Made by a program: the position numbers and the translations under genes. From Scytonema sp045865695 (GTDB taxonomy: Bacteria; Cyanobacteriota; Cyanobacteriia; Cyanobacteriales; Nostocaceae): a DNA stretch of 64,000 bases. The notes beneath the pieces were generated by a model that saw nothing but the letters and a program-made list of their open reading frames with translations, was not told where the DNA came from and did not search any database. Positions 26,396 to 36,491 of this stretch are shown here, piece by piece; within the stretch, counting starts at the first letter, position 1, and each line of letters opens with the position of its first letter. The stretch covers positions 43,276 through 107,275 of the forward strand of contig NZ_BAACAP010000231.1 in assembly GCF_045865695.1 (NCBI RefSeq). Direction: 5' to 3'.

Positions 26396-28147
26396 CTAAT
26401 GCAACAATTCCTCAACCTGATGCTGGCTCCATAATTGTCTATAAAGCCCTGGTTGCTGTAAAAGTTCTAGTTGCGTTCCTGTCTGAACAATCTTACCTTT
26501 ATCCATAACTAGAATTCGGTCAGCCGTCGCTGCTGCAGACAACTGATGAGTGATAAAAATAACTGTTTTCTTTCTAGTACCGCTAGCAAGATTATTTAAA
26601 ATTTTTGTAGCAGTTTGGTTATCAACACTAGAAAGGGCGTCATCTAAAACTAAGATAGGAGCATCAACTAGCATGGCTCTAGACAATGCAGTCCGTTGAC
26701 GCTGACCTCCAGATAAAGTTATGCCACGTTCGCCCACTATTGTTTCATATTGTTGGGGAAAGTTCATAATTTCTGGATGAATTTGTGCCAACTTAGCTGC
26801 TGATTCTACCTCTACTTGTTCGCTGAGCGGATCTCCATAGCGAACATTGTTCTTAATAGTAGTGCTGAATAGAAAACTATCTTGGGGAACAAAAGCAATA
26901 GTACTTCTTAAATCTTCTAAGGCTATTTTCGTAATATCTACACCATCTAAAAATAACTGCCCTTGTTCAATATCTAATAACCTTGGCAAAGCATTTGCTA
27001 AGGTAGATTTTCCCGAACCAATGGCACCGACAATTGCTACAAGTTCTCCTGAAGAGATGTTAAAGTTAACTCCGTCTAGTGCGGGCTTAGAGTAACCGGG
27101 ATAGGTGAAACTTAAATTTTTAGCTGTTAGTTGTCCTTTGACTTGCTCTTTTGGTAAATGAATAGCACCTAAGGCGTCTTGAATTTTAGGTTGAACGGTG
27201 AAAATTGCTTCAATGCGATCGATGCTGACTTCACCCCTCTGGTATGTTGTAATGGTAAAGCCTAACAATGCCGTGGGAAAAATAAGACGTTCAACATAGA
27301 GTAAAAGGGCAACGAAATCCCCAACAGCAAGAGTTCCGGCTGCTATCCGGTTGGCTCCTAGCCAGATAATAATTAAAGAACTGATGGTGGCTAGACCGCC
27401 AATCAGTGGAAACAATGTATTTCTACTTTTTGCTAGGTTTAAGTTAGCTTGCAATAACTGTTGGTTTCTCTCAGCGAAAGCACGGCGCTCCGGCTCTTCT
27501 TGAGCATAAATTTTTATCAGGGCAATGCCACTGACATCTTCTTGAATCAGTTCGCTAATATTAGACAATCTCTCCTGTACGGCAAGCTGTTCGTTACGCA
27601 GGCGATCGCTAAACAAATAAACCAACAAAAACATTGCAGGATAGATTGCCAATGACGCTAATGTGAGATCGACACTAAGTCCTAGCATCACTGGTAAAGT
27701 GAGGGTGTAAGCAAACAGGGTATTTGCTAAACTGAGAACCGCAAAACCCAGTAATCGACGGATATTATCGACATCGCTTGTGGCTCGACTAATCAGATCC
27801 CCTACAGTGTTTTTGGCAAAATATGATGGTTCTAACGTCAGTAAATGCTCAAAAATTCTTTGCTTCAGGTCAAATTCAACCTGACGCCCCACACCAAATA
27901 TCCATATACGCGAAGCCATACGGATGAGCCACATTGCTGTGGTAAACAATACTATTCTTATAACAAAATATGATATTTGGCTCGATGTAAAGTCTGTAGA
28001 GAGTTTATCGATAGTATCGCGGATCAACAAAGGGATGTAAACACCCAATCCGTTGACAATTAATAAAGAGATAATACCTAGAGTAGTATCCCGCCAATAA
28101 GGGCGTAGATATGCACCAAGTTTAGCAAGCCGTCGTGATTTTGCCAT
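26396..28147 (-). CDS. ABC half-transporter, permease fused to ATPase (MdlB/MsbA-like)
   Basis: This 583-aa protein has an N-terminal six-helix exporter domain (about residues 15-310) and a C-terminal nucleotide-binding domain. Walker A is GAIGSGKST, the Q-loop is FVPQDSF, the signature is LSGGQRQR, Walker B is ILVLDDALS, and the H-loop is FITHQ. It works as a homo- or heterodimer exporting lipids, drugs or peptides. No partner gene is adjacent, so a homodimer is likely. The substrate cannot be predicted. Confidence 0.93.
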   Translation of the reverse strand: MAKSRRLAKLGAYLRPYWRDTTLGIISLLIVNGLGVYIPLLIRDTIDKLSTDFTSSQISYFVIRIVLFTTAMWLIRMASRIWIFGVGRQVEFDLKQRIFEHLLTLEPSYFAKNTVGDLISRATSDVDNIRRLLGFAVLSLANTLFAYTLTLPVMLGLSVDLTLASLAIYPAMFLLVYLFSDRLRNEQLAVQERLSNISELIQEDVSGIALIKIYAQEEPERRAFAERNQQLLQANLNLAKSRNTLFPLIGGLATISSLIIIWLGANRIAAGTLAVGDFVALLLYVERLIFPTALLGFTITTYQRGEVSIDRIEAIFTVQPKIQDALGAIHLPKEQVKGQLTAKNLSFTYPGYSKPALDGVNFNISSGELVAIVGAIGSGKSTLANALPRLLDIEQGQLFLDGVDITKIALEDLRSTIAFVPQDSFLFSTTIKNNVRYGDPLSEQVEVESAAKLAQIHPEIMNFPQQYETIVGERGITLSGGQRQRTALSRAMLVDAPILVLDDALSSVDNQTATKILNNLASGTRKKTVIFITHQLSAAATADRILVMDKGKIVQTGTQLELLQQPGLYRQLWSQHQVEELLH

Positions 28148-28345
28148 TCGAGCCTAAAAAGCAACTTTTTTATCTTATACCCAACCTAAATATATCCGTC
28201 TTCTTACCGAAGGACAATTTGAATAAAGTTTGAAGGATGAAGGATAAAGGATGAAAAAAGAATCGTATTCCGATAGAATCCCCTCACTCAATTAGTAGGG
28301 CGAACTTTATACTTCATACTTCATACTTTATCCTTTTAAAACGAA

Positions 28346-29029
28346 TTACCGTCCACCGCGCAAGAAACCAGAAATATAGTTAAGGTAAGTTTCCCACACA
28401 CGTGATGTGATTGATAGCGTTTCAGCATTAGGCACAAAGTCTTCAAGCCGCAATCCACGTCTGGTGGTGTCAGCTGGGGTTTGCGCCAAGTACGGTGCTC
28501 CGCTAACAATCGCATTTCCAACATCTGATACACCTGCTGTTGCGTTGTATGCTGATGCTACAAGTGTTTCACGTTGAGGTGCGTAGGGATCTGCTATGGA
28601 AGCAGTTAAACGCCCATTTTGAAGCACTATTTGACTGGTGATGGATGGGTCGAGCACCATTGCTGCTACTGGCGATCGCACCAGAAAATAAGCAACGGCT
28701 GGGGTACTTGCCAACAATAAAATCGTCAATGCCCAACCAATTAAATATCCTCCTGGTTGTTTTAACCCACCCTTGTCCATATTTTGGGCTGCAAGAATCA
28801 TCAGCAAAATCGATGCTCCCAAAGGTTTGAGTGGAAAAGACACGACTCTCCATAGAGAGGCAATAGCAGGTTCGTTAGGGTTGACAAAAGATAGCAAGAC
28901 CACAACGAACAGAACAACCAAGAATAATCGAGCAACGAAATTGCCTTGAGGATAGAATCTCTGAAACAGAGAGTATATGATGGCTCCCACAAGTAGCCAC
29001 AGTAATACTCGACTTAACAGTACAAACAT
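28346..29029 (-). CDS. Membrane protein, possibly a shortened YdcF/DUF218-type protein
   Basis: This 227-aa protein has four hydrophobic segments in its N-terminal half (residues about 3-20, 30-50, 70-82 and 97-117), including FPLKPLGASILLMILA. That segment resembles the membrane anchor of cyanobacterial YdcF-family (DUF218) proteins as I remember them. The catalytic DUF218 core is not recognisable. The C-terminus (ADTTRRGLRLEDFVPNAETL, then LNYISGFLRGG) resembles that family's tail. It could be a shortened relative or a distinct family. No pathway can be assigned. Confidence 0.6.
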   Translation of the reverse strand: MFVLLSRVLLWLLVGAIIYSLFQRFYPQGNFVARLFLVVLFVVVLLSFVNPNEPAIASLWRVVSFPLKPLGASILLMILAAQNMDKGGLKQPGGYLIGWALTILLLASTPAVAYFLVRSPVAAMVLDPSITSQIVLQNGRLTASIADPYAPQRETLVASAYNATAGVSDVGNAIVSGAPYLAQTPADTTRRGLRLEDFVPNAETLSITSRVWETYLNYISGFLRGGR

Positions 29030-29284
29030 AGATTGACTCTCAAATCTAAATTTTTCGGTCAGTCTCAGGTTTTAGGTAGTGGGGCTATTGTACTGCCAAA
29101 TTGTAAAAGCACTATTACTTGACATCCAGTACCTCACATCCACAACACAACGACTACCGTCGTAGTGATTTTAGAGCAAATTCTTTCACATGAAACATGA
29201 ATTTGTAATTTTCCGCAACCGTAATTTACATCTTGTATATTGAGTTAGCTTAGTTAGTGGTTTCACGATATGCAAGGAAAAACT

Positions 29285-30283
29285 ATGTCTCAAGGAAAAC
29301 CTACCATTCTGGTGACAGGCGGAGCAGGATACATTGGTTCCCACACAGTACTTGCCCTCAAGCTTGCAGGTTTTGACGTTATAGTACTCGATAATTTGGT
29401 TTATGGTCACCGCGATTTGGTAGAAAAAGTGTTACAGGTTAAACTCGTGGAGGGGGACACCAACGACCAAGCACTGTTAAGCGATTTATTTAAAACACAC
29501 GACATTGCAGCAGTGATGCATTTTTCAGCCTACGCCTACGTAGGAGAATCGGTTAGCGATCCCGCAAAATACTACCGTAACAACGTAACAGGCACTCTCA
29601 CTCTGTTAGAAGCGATGCTAGCAGCGTCTGTTAAGAAATTTGTATTTTCTTCTACGTGTGCAACTTATGGTGTACCCCAAGTTGTACCTATTCCTGAAGA
29701 CCATCCCCAAAATCCTATTAATCCTTACGGAGCAACCAAGCTCATGGTAGAAAAAATTCTATCTGATTTTGATGCTGCCTATGATTTCAAATCGGTACGT
29801 TTCCGTTATTTTAATGCTGCGGGTGCTCATCCAGAGGGTTTGTTAGGAGAAGACCACAATCCAGAAACTCATTTGATTCCCTTGGTACTGCTAGCAGCTA
29901 TGGGTAAACGCGAATCTATCTCTGTTTTTGGAACAGATTACCCAACTCCCGATGGTACTTGTGTAAGAGACTACATTCATGTTACAGATTTAGCAGATGC
30001 CCATGTTTTAGGTTTAGAATACCTGTTAAAAGGGGGCAATAGCGAAGTTTTTAACTTAGGAAATGGCAATGGCTTTTCAGTGAAAGAAGTGATTGACACT
30101 GCTAAGAAAGTTACAGGCAAGGATATCAAAGTTGTGGAATGCGATCGCCGTCCTGGCGATCCACCTGCACTCATTGGAAGTGGAGAAAAAGCGAGAAAAA
30201 TTCTAGGCTGGAATCCACAGTACGCATCTCTGGAGAATATTATTTCTCACGCTTGGCACTGGCATCAGAAGCGACATCAGTAA
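29285..30283 (+). CDS. galE: UDP-glucose 4-epimerase
   Basis: This 332-aa extended short-chain dehydrogenase begins TILVTGGAGYIGSHTVLALK, with the NAD-binding GGAGYIGSH motif. The catalytic Ser/Thr-Tyr-Lys set is present (SSTCATYG, NPYGATK), and the end has RRPGDPPALIGSGEKARKILGW. It interconverts UDP-glucose and UDP-galactose for polysaccharide and glycolipid synthesis. ATG 29285 is preferred over 29270 because AAGGAAAA sits at ribosome-site distance from it. It is monocistronic on the plus strand. Confidence 0.94.
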   Translation: MSQGKPTILVTGGAGYIGSHTVLALKLAGFDVIVLDNLVYGHRDLVEKVLQVKLVEGDTNDQALLSDLFKTHDIAAVMHFSAYAYVGESVSDPAKYYRNNVTGTLTLLEAMLAASVKKFVFSSTCATYGVPQVVPIPEDHPQNPINPYGATKLMVEKILSDFDAAYDFKSVRFRYFNAAGAHPEGLLGEDHNPETHLIPLVLLAAMGKRESISVFGTDYPTPDGTCVRDYIHVTDLADAHVLGLEYLLKGGNSEVFNLGNGNGFSVKEVIDTAKKVTGKDIKVVECDRRPGDPPALIGSGEKARKILGWNPQYASLENIISHAWHWHQKRHQ

Positions 30284-30355
30284 ATTGGCGATTGGGTACT
30301 TGTTGTTTAATCTTGGTCATCTTGTCTCTTATTCCCAGTCCCTAATCCCCAGTCC

Positions 30356-31033
30356 CTAATCCCTACTCCTGCTTCGCAAAACTGCAAAAGAGACACCTAA
30401 AGCAGCAAGGGCTAATGAAGCGATCGCCCAAATTGGAGTACCTTGGGATTGACTGGGGTTAACCTCAGTATTTGATTTTTGTACTTGTGTATTATGTGCA
30501 TTTCCTGCTTCGGTATTTGCTGAACCAGCAGCTACCGTAACTGAAAACTTTAGCGCAAACGGCTGAAAACTTCCTTCTTTTTTTGGTTTGCCACTGAGCT
30601 GTAATAAATAAGCCCCCGGTCTGGGAAAAGTAATTTCCGAACCTGGTATGCCTTTATACTTATCTGCTACTACAGGTTGTAAAGATGGTTCTAGCAAAGG
30701 AGGTTCTTTCTGTGAATAAGGTTCAGCGTAAACAGCTAATTGGCAATTGCACTCAGTTAAAGGAATAACTTTTCCACCACGGCGAGTCAGAGCAAACCAA
30801 GCTTTTGTTGCTTCCCCAGCACGGGGATTATCATTTGGTTCTAAATGGAGAGTAGCACCTACATCTGTTGTCGTCTGCACCTTATGAGCATGGGCAGTAG
30901 AATTGGGTAGTAAGAGTACGAATAAGAGTATTAAGTTACACCCTATAAACTCTGCCTTCTGCCTTCTGACTTCTGCCTTCTTAACAGAAGAGAAAAAAGA
31001 AGTGGAGTTAACGCGACTTAGTAGAGGAGACAT
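30356..31033 (-). CDS. Secreted or membrane-anchored protein paired with SafE
   Basis: The start is taken at ATG 31033 (MSPLLSRVNSTS), giving 225 aa. An upstream ATG at 31090 lies deep inside the previous gene. A hydrophobic segment ending LLPNSTAHAHK is a likely signal peptide, with mature protein from AHAHKVQ. The body has an Ig-like beta pattern (GATLHLEPNDNPRAGEATKAWFALTRRGGK, ITFPRPGAYLLQLSG). A C-terminal transmembrane helix (IWAIASLALAALGVSFAVLR) precedes a basic tail. It overlaps the upstream gene by 26 bp, so the two are translationally coupled. The shape recalls periplasmic copper- or heme-handling partners. The exact role is unknown. Confidence 0.7.
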   Translation of the reverse strand: MSPLLSRVNSTSFFSSVKKAEVRRQKAEFIGCNLILLFVLLLPNSTAHAHKVQTTTDVGATLHLEPNDNPRAGEATKAWFALTRRGGKVIPLTECNCQLAVYAEPYSQKEPPLLEPSLQPVVADKYKGIPGSEITFPRPGAYLLQLSGKPKKEGSFQPFALKFSVTVAAGSANTEAGNAHNTQVQKSNTEVNPSQSQGTPIWAIASLALAALGVSFAVLRSRSRD

Positions 31034-32267
31034 AAAATTTTTGTATAGATAAAATTGACCAAAAAAAGCGCCAACGTACCAGAAAAACACTTAGTGTGAC
31101 AAAGCCCAGAAGCAAAACTGCTAACTTATTCTCCCAACTTAACTCGAAAGCGCCCAAGTAATGAGAGCCGATTATTGCAGCATGAAAAGCACTTAACACT
31201 AAAGCAGGCAAGCTCAATAAATGAATGAGTCTCCAAAGTTTGCCCAGGAACTTTTGCAAAAAATCAAAACTAGTTAAGGCAGCAGGAGTCATTAAAACCA
31301 ATGCCATAGCACCAGCTACTATTCCTGACTGATACTCTGGGGGCAGGAAAAAGAAAGCTGTGAAGTTCCATTGTAGTGAATGTTCCATCATGTGAGTTGT
31401 GTGAGCTAATGACAGCACAAAAGCACCAACTCCCAAAGCACGACGGTAACGTAGAGGCTTTGCCCACAAACCGCTAATGGGGCGGGCAATTAGCGCTAAT
31501 ACTAAAAACACTAACGCAATATGCCCAGTGTAATCCACCATAGTATCACCAGTCCGCAAAAGCGTTAGCACTCCAATAGTAAGAGTCACCCAACCACCCA
31601 AGCGAAATAACTGACCGCGCCTATCTTTACCAATCGAGGCTGTAAACACGCCAACACCTAGCATCGTAGGTAAAGTCCCAAAACCAAAAGCTAACATTGT
31701 GGCAGCGCCCATCCACCAGTTACCAGTTTCAGCTGCTTTAATCTGGGCAGCATAGAGGAATCCACAAGGCATCAAACCCCATGTTATCCCCAAAAGTGCA
31801 GGAGTCCACCACTTAGTTTGTAGGGAAAGCTTAACCATTCCTGCACTCAGGCGATTATGTAAATTGCCTTGCAAAAAAGGGTGTAACACGGGAAGACGAG
31901 GCAAAAATTCGGGATTTATTTGTCTTATACCAAACCAAATTAGCAGAATGCCAGTTATAATTGCCATCCATTGGCGTAATTCACTACCAATTCCTGCTAA
32001 ATGTCCGCTTTTGAGTAACACAGCACCTAGCGCACCAATGGCAGCACCAACTAGAGTGTAACTTAACATTCGCCCCAAGTTTAACAGTAGATGAAACCAA
32101 AATTGCTCCTGCCAACTGGGTTGCCTAGATGTAGTATTTCCTGTTTCTGAATTATGAGATAGAGAAAATGCTACTGAAAGAGGACCGCACATTCCAAAGC
32201 AGTGTCCAAAACTTCCAAGAAACCCCAGGGTTGTGATGAGCAACAAATGTAACATTAGCAATTTCAA
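31008..32267 (-). CDS. SafE/TauE-type transporter domain fused to a ferric-reductase-like membrane domain
   Basis: This 419-aa polytopic membrane protein starts with the SafE/DsbD-like domain (GFLGSFGHCFGMCGPLSVAF, six helices, with the GHCxGMCGP motif linked to copper or thiol handling). The C-terminal ~160 residues form a second helical module (YRRALGVGAFVLSLAHTTHM, WRLIHLLSLPALVLSAFHA). Its paired helical histidines are typical of ferric-reductase-like (YedZ/MsrQ-type) heme-binding domains. The combination suggests moving electrons or metal across the membrane. It forms an overlapping two-gene unit with the secreted protein that follows. Confidence 0.8.
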   Translation of the reverse strand: MKLLMLHLLLITTLGFLGSFGHCFGMCGPLSVAFSLSHNSETGNTTSRQPSWQEQFWFHLLLNLGRMLSYTLVGAAIGALGAVLLKSGHLAGIGSELRQWMAIITGILLIWFGIRQINPEFLPRLPVLHPFLQGNLHNRLSAGMVKLSLQTKWWTPALLGITWGLMPCGFLYAAQIKAAETGNWWMGAATMLAFGFGTLPTMLGVGVFTASIGKDRRGQLFRLGGWVTLTIGVLTLLRTGDTMVDYTGHIALVFLVLALIARPISGLWAKPLRYRRALGVGAFVLSLAHTTHMMEHSLQWNFTAFFFLPPEYQSGIVAGAMALVLMTPAALTSFDFLQKFLGKLWRLIHLLSLPALVLSAFHAAIIGSHYLGAFELSWENKLAVLLLGFVTLSVFLVRWRFFWSILSIQKFYVSSTKSR

Positions 32268-32496
32268 TAATTAAAGATAAAATTTTTGGAGCACTATATG
32301 TACTTTGACAGCTATATGGGGAACTCTAGATGAAGTTGGTGCTTCTGTCAAAAGACAAAGTGTCAAACAAGAGCGGTTGCAACGTCCCATACTAGGAAAT
32401 TAGGAGATAAAGAGGACACTCTTAGGCAGCTCGTTACTTTATTTACTGGAGTCACGATGGCTGTCCAGTGAAAAATAAAAAAGAAAGGGTTTATTG

Positions 32497-33654
32497 ATGA
32501 AAGCAGAGAAAAAATGGTTGTGGTTGGTGCTGTTAGCTTTAACAACAATGGTTGTTGTACTGGTTGCTAAAGGATTGTTTCCACAGCATCAGGAATCGGT
32601 TATTTATAGTATTAGAGTTGAGAATTCTGTTCCTGTAAAGAAAGATGCGGTTAATCGGGACAAGAGGAATCCTCCAGTCACTGCTTCTGCTCCACATCAG
32701 TCTTTACAAGAAAAGGTAGATGAAGAAAGAACAACGAGTACTCCACAAGTATCTGGGGATAAGCTGTTTTCGCATCTTCAGAAGTTAAATTTTATACGTC
32801 ATACTCCTGTAGAGCGATCGCGAGCTCGATCCTACATCACCTCAGAACTCAAGAAATTGGGTTGGCAACCTCAACTTGAGGAATTCACTGAGAAACAGTT
32901 GGATACCACAAGAGTTGGTATTAATATTTTTGCGGAAAGACCCGGTACCAGTAAAGAAGCAGGAGCTATCCTTGTAGCAGCACATTACGACACCGTTTTC
33001 TTCTCCCCTGGTGCTGATGATAATGCTACTGGAGTTGCCGTTGTTCTGGAACTAGCAAGACTCCTCGGTTCGCGTCCTACTGCCAAAACTCTGCAATTAG
33101 CTTTTTTTGATTTGGAAGAAGCAGGACTTTTAGGCAGCAAAGCTTTTGTCAAAAATAAAACTCACCTAGAAAATCTAGAGGGAGTTATTGTGATGGATAT
33201 GGTGGGTTATGCTTGCCATACTACCGGATGTCAGAAGTACCCATCAGGTTTGCCCGTAACTCCAAAGAGCAACAAAGGTGATTTTGTTGCAGTCGTTGGC
33301 GATGCCGAACACTTGCCAATCCTCAATGCTTTTGGGCAAGCGAATGTTTCTCAAACTGCATTGAATAAGGAAGCTCAAAAGGTAAAGAGTGAGATCGCTT
33401 CTTCGCCTACACTGCCATCCGTACTGACTCTGCCAGTACCTCTCAAAGGTTTGCTGACACCCGATGTATTGCGTAGCGATCACGCTCCGTTTTGGTATCA
33501 AGGCATTGGTGCTGTTTTGGTGACGGATACAGCTAATTTACGCACTCCTCACTATCATAAACCTACCGATGTCCCAGCAACTCTTAACCGTGAGTTTTTT
33601 ACGGGGACAGCACAAATTGTTGTGAATGCAACAACAGAGTTGCTTAATCAGTGA
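32497..33654 (+). CDS. Membrane-anchored M28-family metallopeptidase
   Basis: This 385-aa protein has an N-terminal transmembrane segment (WLWLVLLALTTMVVVLVAKG) and an M28 peptidase domain from about residue 85. The zinc ligands are in AAHYDT (His), GADDNATG (Asp), DLEEAGLLGS (Glu-Glu), MDMVGY (Asp) and the late HYHKPTD (His). The family removes N-terminal residues from peptides, or acts as a glutaminyl cyclase in some branches. Topology places the catalytic domain outside the membrane. ATG 32497 follows an AGAAAGGG ribosome site and is preferred over TTG 32494. Confidence 0.88.
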   Translation: MKAEKKWLWLVLLALTTMVVVLVAKGLFPQHQESVIYSIRVENSVPVKKDAVNRDKRNPPVTASAPHQSLQEKVDEERTTSTPQVSGDKLFSHLQKLNFIRHTPVERSRARSYITSELKKLGWQPQLEEFTEKQLDTTRVGINIFAERPGTSKEAGAILVAAHYDTVFFSPGADDNATGVAVVLELARLLGSRPTAKTLQLAFFDLEEAGLLGSKAFVKNKTHLENLEGVIVMDMVGYACHTTGCQKYPSGLPVTPKSNKGDFVAVVGDAEHLPILNAFGQANVSQTALNKEAQKVKSEIASSPTLPSVLTLPVPLKGLLTPDVLRSDHAPFWYQGIGAVLVTDTANLRTPHYHKPTDVPATLNREFFTGTAQIVVNATTELLNQ

Positions 33655-34363
33655 CCAGTGACCAGTGACCAGTGACCAGTGACTAATACAGTACAGTAGG
33701 GTGGGCATTGCCCACCATTTAATGTTGATTAGCATTACCTACCCCACTCCTGTAGATAATCTTCTAATACCGTTTTCATATAAAGATGCATAGAAAGAAC
33801 CCCACCGCCTCCTAACCTCCCCTTACTAAGGGGAGGTTAGGAGGGGTAAAAATAATGTGCAGCTTCATTGAAAATTGGTATAACGGGAAGGAAGTAATTA
33901 CAAATTAATAACTACTAACAACTTAATACTAACAAAAACATTTTTGTAAATGATGTATATTTTGGTTTTTCGATCTAATTTTTACTTTTAATAATTACTT
34001 TATAAAAAAGTTATTTTTGACGTTTAAGTAAATTTTTATGATAACAATATGACTTATAATTCCTTGTACATGAACGATTTGAAAGGATGTTAGCGAAATT
34101 TTTAAATTAAGTTTACGAAAGTTTCAAAAACAAATTGACTGAGTTATTTGCTAAATTAAATAGTAATGATATTCTTGCTTCTAAATACTTTGAGATGCGA
34201 TAGGTCTCCTACTTAGCTAGCATTACAGGCTATTGCCAAGTACTGTTTGCGCTTTACAAATTTTGAGGTGGCATTCAAAACTAGTTGCTGACCCTAAACC
34301 CAATCACTGTGATGCGATCGCACACAAACGCTTTTCTGTCTTTTCAATTGAGTTAGGAAAAAC
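33655..34363. other. 709-bp gap rich in repeats
   Basis: The gap starts with tandem ACCAGTG units (33651-33682). Next is a copy of the dispersed palindrome GTAGGGTGGGCATTGCCCACC family (33696-33716). A perfect 18-bp palindrome with one central base, CCTCCTAACCTCCCC against GGGGAGGTTAGGAGG, lies at 33808-33844. The remaining ~500 bp is AT-rich with no gene. It probably carries the promoter of the repeat protein at 34364. Confidence 0.75.
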
Positions 34364-35995
34364 ATGGTAAATTACGATACAACATCTTACGAAAGCATTT
34401 CTATTGAAAATTCCAGCTTTGAAAGGTCAGAGACTGTCATAACTCCCAACACTCGCTATACTCTAGTCGTTGATGTAGGGAACACAGGTGGCACAAGCAC
34501 GGCTGATGGTTCTGACTTTACAGTTTTTCCCAATTACGCTCTTGTATTGGCAGCAGGAGATACAGTATTAGATTATACGATTAACCCAGTAGCGATTCCA
34601 GAGGGAGAATTGAGAACCGTTACTTTGTCTTACGCGACTCTTCCCATCAACTCTTTTGGAGAGAACTTGGAAGTCCGCTTGCTCAACTTAAATTCTGATT
34701 CTGGATCGGAAGTCAATTTTGACCGCGTTCAGCTGATTGCTTCTCCTGTAGGCAACACTAACTTGCTTGCGATCGCGAATTCTGATTTTGATGCGATCGC
34801 TTTAAACGATGATACTTACACCAATCGACCTCCATCCGGCTGGAATGTGTACGATCCTAATGGACTTCTTTTAAACTCCGATACTGATTCTAGTGTTGGT
34901 ACATTCAATCCACCGAAGACCAATTTCTTCAATGAAACAACCGGTCAACTTTTCTTTGGCAATACAGAAGGCGAAAATACTGCATACGTATACCTTACAG
35001 AACAGCCTGGAAGTGGTGTTGTTGGACTGTCTCAAACTTTAGATGCCAAATTGACTGCTAATACCCGCTATACACTATTAGTTGATGTAGGCAATCCTAC
35101 AGGCATAGATACTGCTGAAACTGGAGCTAGCTTTGAGGGCTTTCCTGGTTATCGTATTGAACTACTAGCAGGCGATACGGTTGTAGCAACAGACAACAAC
35201 ACTTTGAAGATTGCAGAAGGTAGCTTTGCAACCTCCACCGTTGACTTCATCGCTAGTCAAGACAATCCTTTACTAGGCGAAAATCTTCAACTTCGCCTCA
35301 TTAACCTTATTAATGGTGATGGATTAGAAGTAGACTTTGACTCTGTGGCTATTTTTACCGAAGAAGTTAAGGATAGTTCTTCTGTCTTCATCGATAACCC
35401 CAGCTTTGAATTACCTGTCCTTGCTGATCGTGATTTTACCCTCACACCACCTCCTGGTTGGGAAATTTATAACCCTAATGGATTTGTACTGAGCGATCCA
35501 GCCTCTACGGCTTCAGGCATTGGAGTATTTAATCCGGGCAATGATGTCTTTGTTAACGAAGCAACTGATGGTCAGAATACAGCATATATCTACCTAACTG
35601 AAGCTCCTGGTAGTGGCGTGGTTGGTTTTTCCCAGACTCTTGATACCGTCTTGGCTGCAAATACCCAGTACACTTTACAAGTTGATGTTGGTAATGCAGC
35701 AGGGAGCTTTGATGACATCGATTTGACAGGCTTCCCTGGTTACCGTGTGGAATTGTTAGCAGGTGATACTGTTTTGGCTTCCGAACAGAACAATATTTTT
35801 ATCCAAGATGGAACGTTTGAAACCTCAACAGTCACATTCACTGCTACCTCTGACAATCTCTATCTAGGTCAGAATCTTGGAATCCGACTTGTCAACATCC
35901 TGCAAGGTACAGGTGTGGAAGTTGATTTTGATAACGTTCGTTTAAGTGCAGAAGCAATACCAACAAACTTTTGCAATTTCAACTCAGTTGCATAA
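34364..35995 (+). CDS. Large protein of three ~170-residue beta-rich repeats
   Basis: This 543-aa protein has a threefold internal repeat. Each full unit has PPxGWxxYxPNG, FNPxxxxFxNE, a TAYxYLTExPGSGVVG stretch, SQTLDxxLxANTxYTL, VDVGN, GFPGYRxELLAGDTV, and an ending like LGxNLxxRLxNxxxGxGxEVDFDxV. Units run at about residues 150-330 and 345-530. The first unit (1-140) lacks its front half. The fold is probably a carbohydrate-binding-like beta sandwich of extracellular cyanobacterial proteins. No N-terminal signal peptide is visible. The RTX gene ~500 bp downstream hints at a shared export route, which is inference. Confidence 0.7.
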   Translation: MVNYDTTSYESISIENSSFERSETVITPNTRYTLVVDVGNTGGTSTADGSDFTVFPNYALVLAAGDTVLDYTINPVAIPEGELRTVTLSYATLPINSFGENLEVRLLNLNSDSGSEVNFDRVQLIASPVGNTNLLAIANSDFDAIALNDDTYTNRPPSGWNVYDPNGLLLNSDTDSSVGTFNPPKTNFFNETTGQLFFGNTEGENTAYVYLTEQPGSGVVGLSQTLDAKLTANTRYTLLVDVGNPTGIDTAETGASFEGFPGYRIELLAGDTVVATDNNTLKIAEGSFATSTVDFIASQDNPLLGENLQLRLINLINGDGLEVDFDSVAIFTEEVKDSSSVFIDNPSFELPVLADRDFTLTPPPGWEIYNPNGFVLSDPASTASGIGVFNPGNDVFVNEATDGQNTAYIYLTEAPGSGVVGFSQTLDTVLAANTQYTLQVDVGNAAGSFDDIDLTGFPGYRVELLAGDTVLASEQNNIFIQDGTFETSTVTFTATSDNLYLGQNLGIRLVNILQGTGVEVDFDNVRLSAEAIPTNFCNFNSVA

Positions 35996-36491
35996 TTCTT
36001 ATTTCACTTTCAAAAGAATAATCTACACAAATTTGGTGGAATCAAAGCAACTTTGGTTTCACCTTTTTTAATAGTGAATAGTGACATAACTTACCGTCGT
36101 CAACCATTACTCTGTATTGCTCTGACTTTTCAAACTGATTTCTCGATCTGACTAAATCTGACCTTTCAAACTGATTTTTTCTGAAGAGATTTGATTTTCT
36201 CTGACTTTTTCTGTACTGTGCTTTCCCAAGAAATAGCTTAAATTAGATGAAAGTGGAAGCGAAATAAAGTTCATTCGAGAAAATCTCTAGCCATCCTAAA
36301 TCGTTAATGAGATAAAGAACCCCTATATCTCCCAGTTAACGGATTTTTCCGGCTAATTATTTTTTGACAGATTCAATAGGATAGCTATATGTCTGTTAGA
36401 ACTCAAACTAACTTTTATCTAACTCCATCACTACTAATTCTAAAAATAATAGAGACTCGAATAATCAATAAATAAATACAAGGAGCATAAA
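35996..36491. other. 496-bp gap with Phe-type T-rich direct repeats
   Basis: Three or four imperfect copies of TCTGACTTTTTCTG / CTGATTTTTTCTGAAG lie between 36115 and 36215. No gene or clear hairpin was seen. A good ribosome site (AAGGAGCATAAA) closes the gap before the RTX gene. Confidence 0.5.
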
